Below are positions 57,739-61,445 of a DNA stretch of 61,445 nt, in pieces. Where the stretch lies: the NCBI GenBank assembly GCA_020024455.1, contig JAHHTU010000009.1, positions 1-61,445 on the forward strand, written 5' to 3'. Every line of letters begins with the position of its first letter. Position 1 is the stretch's first letter. The notes under the pieces are model-generated. The model was not told the DNA's origin. It was given only the letters and a program-made list of their open reading frames with translations, and did not search any database. Both the position numbers and the translations under genes were made by a program. The stretch comes from Anaerotignum sp. Lineage in GTDB: Bacteria > Bacillota > Clostridia > Lachnospirales > Anaerotignaceae.

Positions 57739-60153
57739 TTATTTTGCAATGATGTTCACAATTTTTCCGGGAACATAAATTTCTTTCACAATGGTTTTGC
57801 CTTCCAAACGTGCTTCCAATACTTCTTTTGCTTTCGCAAGTACGGTATCTTTATCCGCATTGGTATCAATCACCATGGTATCTCTGAATTTGCCACCGAT
57901 TTGCAATGCAATTTCCATGGTATCCTGTACCAGTTTGCTTTCGTCTGCTTTTGGCCAGCCTGCTGCAAACACAGATGTATTGTGTCCCAATTCTCTCCAC
58001 AATTCTTCTGCAATATGTGGTGTGAATGGTGCTAACAATATCACCAATGTTTCCAATGTATCATGGTCAACGCTACCATCTTTTTTGCCTGCATCTATGA
58101 TTTTGTTTGTTGCTTCCATAAATCCGCTGACAACGGTATTCATGGTCAATGCTTCCAAACGGTTTGTGATATCCAAAATCAATTTATTTTTCAGATATTC
58201 CATTTCCTTAGATGGTGTAACAGCATTATCTTTGTTGCTGTAAACCAATTTCCAAACTTTATTCAAGAAACGGAATACACCATCAATCCCGCTGTCGTCC
58301 CAATCACAATCCAATTCAGGAGGGCCAACAAACAATTCGTACATACGCAAAGAGTCGCAACCATATTTTTCCACCAATTCATCGGGAGAAACCACGTTTC
58401 CAACAGATTTGCTCATTTTACTGCCATTTTTGGTAATCATACCTTGGTTAAACAATCTTTGGAATGGTTCTTCAAAAGGAACTGCCCCAATATCATACAG
58501 GAATTTGGTGTAGAAACGTGCATACAGCAAATGCAATACAGCGTGTTCGATGCCACCCACATACAGGTCTACGGGTGCCCATTTTTTGAGCATATCCATG
58601 CTTGCCATTTCTTTATCATTATGGTTGTCTACATAACGCAGGAAGTACCAAGAAGAACCTGCCCATTGTGGCATGGTGTTTGTTTCTCTTTTTGCAGGTT
58701 TGCCACACACAGGGCAAGTGGTATTTACCCATTCTTCGATATGTGCCAATGGAGATTCGCCGGTATCGGTTGGTTTGTAGGACTCTACCTGTGGCAACAA
58801 TACGGGCAACTGGTCTTCCGGTACAGGCACTGCCCCACAATGTTCACAATGGATAATGGGGATAGGTTCACCCCAGTATCTTTGTCTGGAAAATACCCAG
58901 TCACGCAATTTATAATTCACTGTTTTTTTGCCCAGACCTTTCTCTTCCATGATATGTGGCACTTTTTCTTTTGCTTCAAATGCTTTCATACCGTTCCAAT
59001 CGCCGGAATTGATGAGTACCCCATCACCTGTGTATGCTTCTTTCAATTCTGTTTCTGTTTCGCCTTCGGGCAATATCACTTGCACAATAGGCAAATTGAA
59101 TTTTTTCGCAAATGCAAAGTCACGCTCATCATGTGCAGGTACACACATCACCGCACCGGTACCATAATCTGCCAGTACATAATCTGCAATCCAAACAGGG
59201 ATTGGTTTGCCTGTGACAGGGTTTGTACAATAAGAACCGGTAAATACACCTGTTTTTTCTTTGTTTGTCATACGGTCAACAGAAGATTTTGTGGAGGCTT
59301 CAAAGCAATATTGTTCCACCGCATCTTTGCATTCGGGTGTTGTCAAATCGGCAATCAATTTGGATTCCGGAGCCAATACCATAAATGTGCAACCATATAA
59401 CGTATCCGGTCTTGTGGTATATACGGTAATGGTTTGATTTTCTTTGCCCACTACTTTGAAATCCAGTTCTGCACCATAACTTTTGCCAATCCAGTCAGAC
59501 TGCATTTTCTTTACTTTTTCTGACCAATCCAGTTTTTGCAAATCTTCCAACAATCTATCTGCATATGCTGTAATTTTCAGCATCCATTGTCGTAAATTTT
59601 TCTTTGTCACAGTTGTACCACAACGCTCACAAGTCCCACTGCTTGCTTCTTCGTTTGCCAATACACATTTACAGCTTGGGCACCAGTTCAAAGGCATTTC
59701 TTTTTCATATGCCAGTCCTTTTTTGAACATCTGCACAAAAATCCATTGTGTCCATTTGTAATATGCAGGGTCAGTGGTATTCACTTCTTTGTCCCAATCA
59801 TACAAAGCACTGATTTCATGCAACTGTCTTTTTACATTTGCAATGTTGCTTTCTGTTGCCACACGAGGGTGGATATTGTTTTTGATTGCAAAATTTTCCG
59901 CAGGCAATCCAAATGCGTCCCAGCCCATAGGGTGTAATACTTGATACCCTTGCAACAGTTTATATCTGCTGACAACATCGCTCAACACATACCCTCTCCA
60001 ATGCCCAACGTGTAAGCCTGTACCGGAAGGATATGGAAACATATCCAAGCAGTAAAATCTTGGTTTGACATCATCTTCTTTGTTTACGGGATTTTTTTCC
60101 CATTCTGCACGCCATTTTTTTTCGATTTGCTGAAAATCATACCGACTTTCCAT
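57739..60153 (-). CDS. leuS: Leucyl-tRNA synthetase
   Basis: Charges tRNA-Leu with leucine. The 804-residue bacterial-type enzyme has the HIGH-type motif FPYPSGTGLHVGHWRGY, the KMSKS loop SKMSKSVGNV, and the editing domain with conserved TTRPDTLYG. HPMGWDAFGLPAE is typical of LeuRS. The gene is under a T-box leader whose specifier reads CUG (Leu), so expression rises when tRNA-Leu is uncharged. It is monocistronic, ending at a strong terminator. Confidence 0.98.
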   Translation of the reverse strand: MESRYDFQQIEKKWRAEWEKNPVNKEDDVKPRFYCLDMFPYPSGTGLHVGHWRGYVLSDVVSRYKLLQGYQVLHPMGWDAFGLPAENFAIKNNIHPRVATESNIANVKRQLHEISALYDWDKEVNTTDPAYYKWTQWIFVQMFKKGLAYEKEMPLNWCPSCKCVLANEEASSGTCERCGTTVTKKNLRQWMLKITAYADRLLEDLQKLDWSEKVKKMQSDWIGKSYGAELDFKVVGKENQTITVYTTRPDTLYGCTFMVLAPESKLIADLTTPECKDAVEQYCFEASTKSSVDRMTNKEKTGVFTGSYCTNPVTGKPIPVWIADYVLADYGTGAVMCVPAHDERDFAFAKKFNLPIVQVILPEGETETELKEAYTGDGVLINSGDWNGMKAFEAKEKVPHIMEEKGLGKKTVNYKLRDWVFSRQRYWGEPIPIIHCEHCGAVPVPEDQLPVLLPQVESYKPTDTGESPLAHIEEWVNTTCPVCGKPAKRETNTMPQWAGSSWYFLRYVDNHNDKEMASMDMLKKWAPVDLYVGGIEHAVLHLLYARFYTKFLYDIGAVPFEEPFQRLFNQGMITKNGSKMSKSVGNVVSPDELVEKYGCDSLRMYELFVGPPELDCDWDDSGIDGVFRFLNKVWKLVYSNKDNAVTPSKEMEYLKNKLILDITNRLEALTMNTVVSGFMEATNKIIDAGKKDGSVDHDTLETLVILLAPFTPHIAEELWRELGHNTSVFAAGWPKADESKLVQDTMEIALQIGGKFRDTMVIDTNADKDTVLAKAKEVLEARLEGKTIVKEIYVPGKIVNIIAK

Positions 60154-60189
60154 TTCAAACGCCTCCTCTGCGTATATTGATTTTTTGTA

Positions 60190-60435
60190 AAAAAAAAGCC
60201 CATCATCTCCATTAGAGACGAAGGGACACTCCGTGTTACCACTCTAGTTTGTTTCTGTCAAAGAAACACACTCTTGCACCCAATAACGGAGGTATCCGTT
60301 GGCATATACTTACCGCAGTGTTCCACGCCAAAACTCAGAGGCCAGTTCCATTTTTCGTTCTATCGTTTCGCACCACACAACGACTCTCTGTCAGCAACAA
60401 CCAAATGTACTATTCCTCATCAATGTCTTTTTACG
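60190..60435 (-). promoter_or_regulatory. T-box leader of leuS, specifier CUG (leucine)
   Basis: On the minus strand: stem I start GAGGAATAGTAC, AGAGAGTCG and GGTGCGAAACGA apical parts, specifier loop GGAACTGGCCTCTGAG, the T-box AGAGTGGTAACACGGAG, then the terminator. Reading the codon after GAA gives CUG. The terminator stem CCCTTCGTCTC / GGAGATGATGGG (60199-60225) with nine Ts is complete. Confidence 0.92.
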
Positions 60436-60441
60436 AGAACA

Positions 60442-60470
60442 TTTATATCATATTCTGAAAAAAAAATCAA
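60442..60470 (-). promoter_or_regulatory. Probable promoter of leuS
   Basis: On the minus strand TTGATT (60470-60465) and TATAAA (60447-60442) are separated by 17 nt, just upstream of the T-box leader. Confidence 0.6.
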
Positions 60471-60638
60471 GTCATTTTTGTCATTTTTTTCAAATTTGTT
60501 TCCAAAACGCTCATATTTCTTCGCAAAATATATTTTTGATACGTTCTTTCGTATACACAACAGATTTTGTATATCGCATTATAAAAAACTTGAAACATAG
60601 TATAAAATACTATATAATACGATAAAGGAGGTTTTTTT

Positions 60639-61235
60639 ATGGAACATTTTGAACATCTCATAGAAACATATCAGCAAAAAATCAATTTATCCACCATTGT
60701 TGAAATTCATGATATTCCAAAAATTGATTTATACATAGACCAAGTCACCACGTTTATTGATGAAGTATTACAACCTTACAAACGCTGTGATGACAGCAAA
60801 CTTTTAACAAAAACCATGATAAACAACTACACCAAAGCAAAGGTATTCCCCCCTCCCATCAAAAAGAAATACGGGAAAATGCATATCATGCTTTTGATTA
60901 TGTTGTTCCATCTAAAATCGGTACTATCTATCAAAGATATCGCCACATTATTCGAGCCGATTTTTACCATTGCCGCAAAGTCAAAAGCCGAAACCGAAAA
61001 ACAAATTGAACAATTATATCAAGGTTTCATTGATTTGCAAAAAATCATACTTTCCAGTATGTCTCCTACAAAATTGCTGACAGAACTGACAACCAATACA
61101 AACAACCAAAACGATATTTTTTCTTCCTATCCGGAACATATGCAAAAAATTCTATTTGTTTTGTTTCTTTCTTTGCGTGCAAATATGGAAAAACATCTTG
61201 CCGAACATATCTTAGATTTATATTTTACAAAATAA
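60639..61235 (+). CDS. DUF1836-family protein
   Basis: A 198-residue protein of the DUF1836 family, common in Clostridia. The N-terminal half has the family signature LLTKTMINNYTKAKVFPPPI followed by KKYGKMHIMLLIMLFHLKSVLSIKDI, which looks like a MerR-type winged helix, so DNA binding is plausible. The rest is helical. AAAGGAGG precedes the ATG. It is divergent from leuS and ends at its own terminator. Confidence 0.9.
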   Translation: MEHFEHLIETYQQKINLSTIVEIHDIPKIDLYIDQVTTFIDEVLQPYKRCDDSKLLTKTMINNYTKAKVFPPPIKKKYGKMHIMLLIMLFHLKSVLSIKDIATLFEPIFTIAAKSKAETEKQIEQLYQGFIDLQKIILSSMSPTKLLTELTTNTNNQNDIFSSYPEHMQKILFVLFLSLRANMEKHLAEHILDLYFTK

Positions 61236-61262
61236 AAAAAGCCTGTAAAAACAGGCTTTTTT
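61236..61262 (+). terminator. Terminator of the DUF1836 gene
   Basis: AAAAAGCCTGT pairs with ACAGGCTTTTT directly after the stop codon. Confidence 0.85.
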
Positions 61263-61393
61263 TATCGCTTTGTCTGCCCCCATTTGATAAAACGCTCATG
61301 TTTCTTCGCAAAATATTTTTGCCGATATCAGTGACATTTTTATCTTATCATTTTGACTAAAATTCCTATCTATTTGTTTTTTGATAAAACAAA

Positions 61394-61430
61394 AAAAATC
61401 TGCCCGTTTCCAAAACAAGCAGATTTTTAT
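61394..61430. terminator. Terminator-like hairpin near the right edge
   Basis: AAAATCTGC pairs with GCAGATTTT with T-rich flanks. It probably ends a minus-strand gene beyond the window. Confidence 0.6.
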
Positions 61431-61445
61431 ATTTTAATTCAGTGC

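Noticed and set aside
58063..59400. A 445-codon plus-strand frame
   Set aside because: It is the antisense shadow of leuS; composition is Cys/Phe/His-rich as expected for a reverse frame.

Overview
This window looks like chromosomal DNA of an AT-rich, spore-forming, anaerobic-type Clostridia bacterium, perhaps in the Lachnospirales; the rank is inference. The support is strong AGGAGG-type ribosome binding sites, a SCIFF peptide with its radical-SAM maturase, the sporulation protein YunB, SLH-domain surface proteins, T-box leaders on an amino-acid transporter and on leuS, an FMN riboswitch, and a DUF1836 protein.

Layout. 1-3001 is the distal part of a large CRISPR array (45 repeats of 33 nt, I-C-like; leader and cas genes lie off the left edge). 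3.4-4.1 kb holds a coiled-coil protein of an uncharacterised family with a second intact member at 10.6 kb and a decayed one at 12.7-13.0 kb. 4.4-8.2 kb is a riboswitch-controlled ribD-ribE-ribBA-ribH operon, followed by a decayed IS3-type element. 8.7-10.4 kb is a sodium symporter under a T-box whose specifier reads as a tyrosine codon. 11-15.7 kb is a loose accessory stretch: superoxide dismutase, a membrane methyltransferase, two pseudogenes whose intact paralogues are in this same window, a DUF4303-like protein, and a membrane-anchored protein with a Cys-rich C-terminus. 15.9-20.9 kb holds a chemoreceptor, a nitroreductase/VOC pair and an SLH-amidase-like exoprotein. 21.3-23.4 kb holds an unknown gene and an ECF sigma/anti-sigma pair.

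23.6-29.3 kb is a four-gene envelope locus on the minus strand: SLH-transglutaminase-like exoprotein, MBOAT O-acyltransferase, DHHW/AlgX-like protein and lipoprotein. 29.4-34.9 kb is a three-gene cyclic-di-GMP operon (GGDEF-EAL, PilZ, GGDEF). 35.2-38.1 kb is a pantothenate operon (DUF2520/PanG-like, panB, panC, panD). 38.4-41.1 kb is a McrB/McrC restriction pair. From 41 kb on there are mainly housekeeping genes: class A PBP, yunB, an alpha-oxoamine synthase, prfC, RidA, a ComEC-like MBL exoprotein, a LytTR regulator, SCIFF/scfB, an HD hydrolase, a further diguanylate cyclase, an M23 peptidase, a phosphopantetheinyl transferase, leuS with its T-box, and a DUF1836 regulator.

The recurring themes are vitamin synthesis under RNA control (FMN riboswitch, pan operon), cell-surface assembly (SLH proteins, O-acylation, PBP, M23 peptidase) and cyclic-di-GMP signalling. 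The parts I regard as least explained are the SLH/MBOAT/DHHW/lipoprotein locus, the HQPK coiled-coil family, the shared Cys-rich C-terminal module of two otherwise unrelated exported proteins, and the related-but-not-identical spacers in the CRISPR array.
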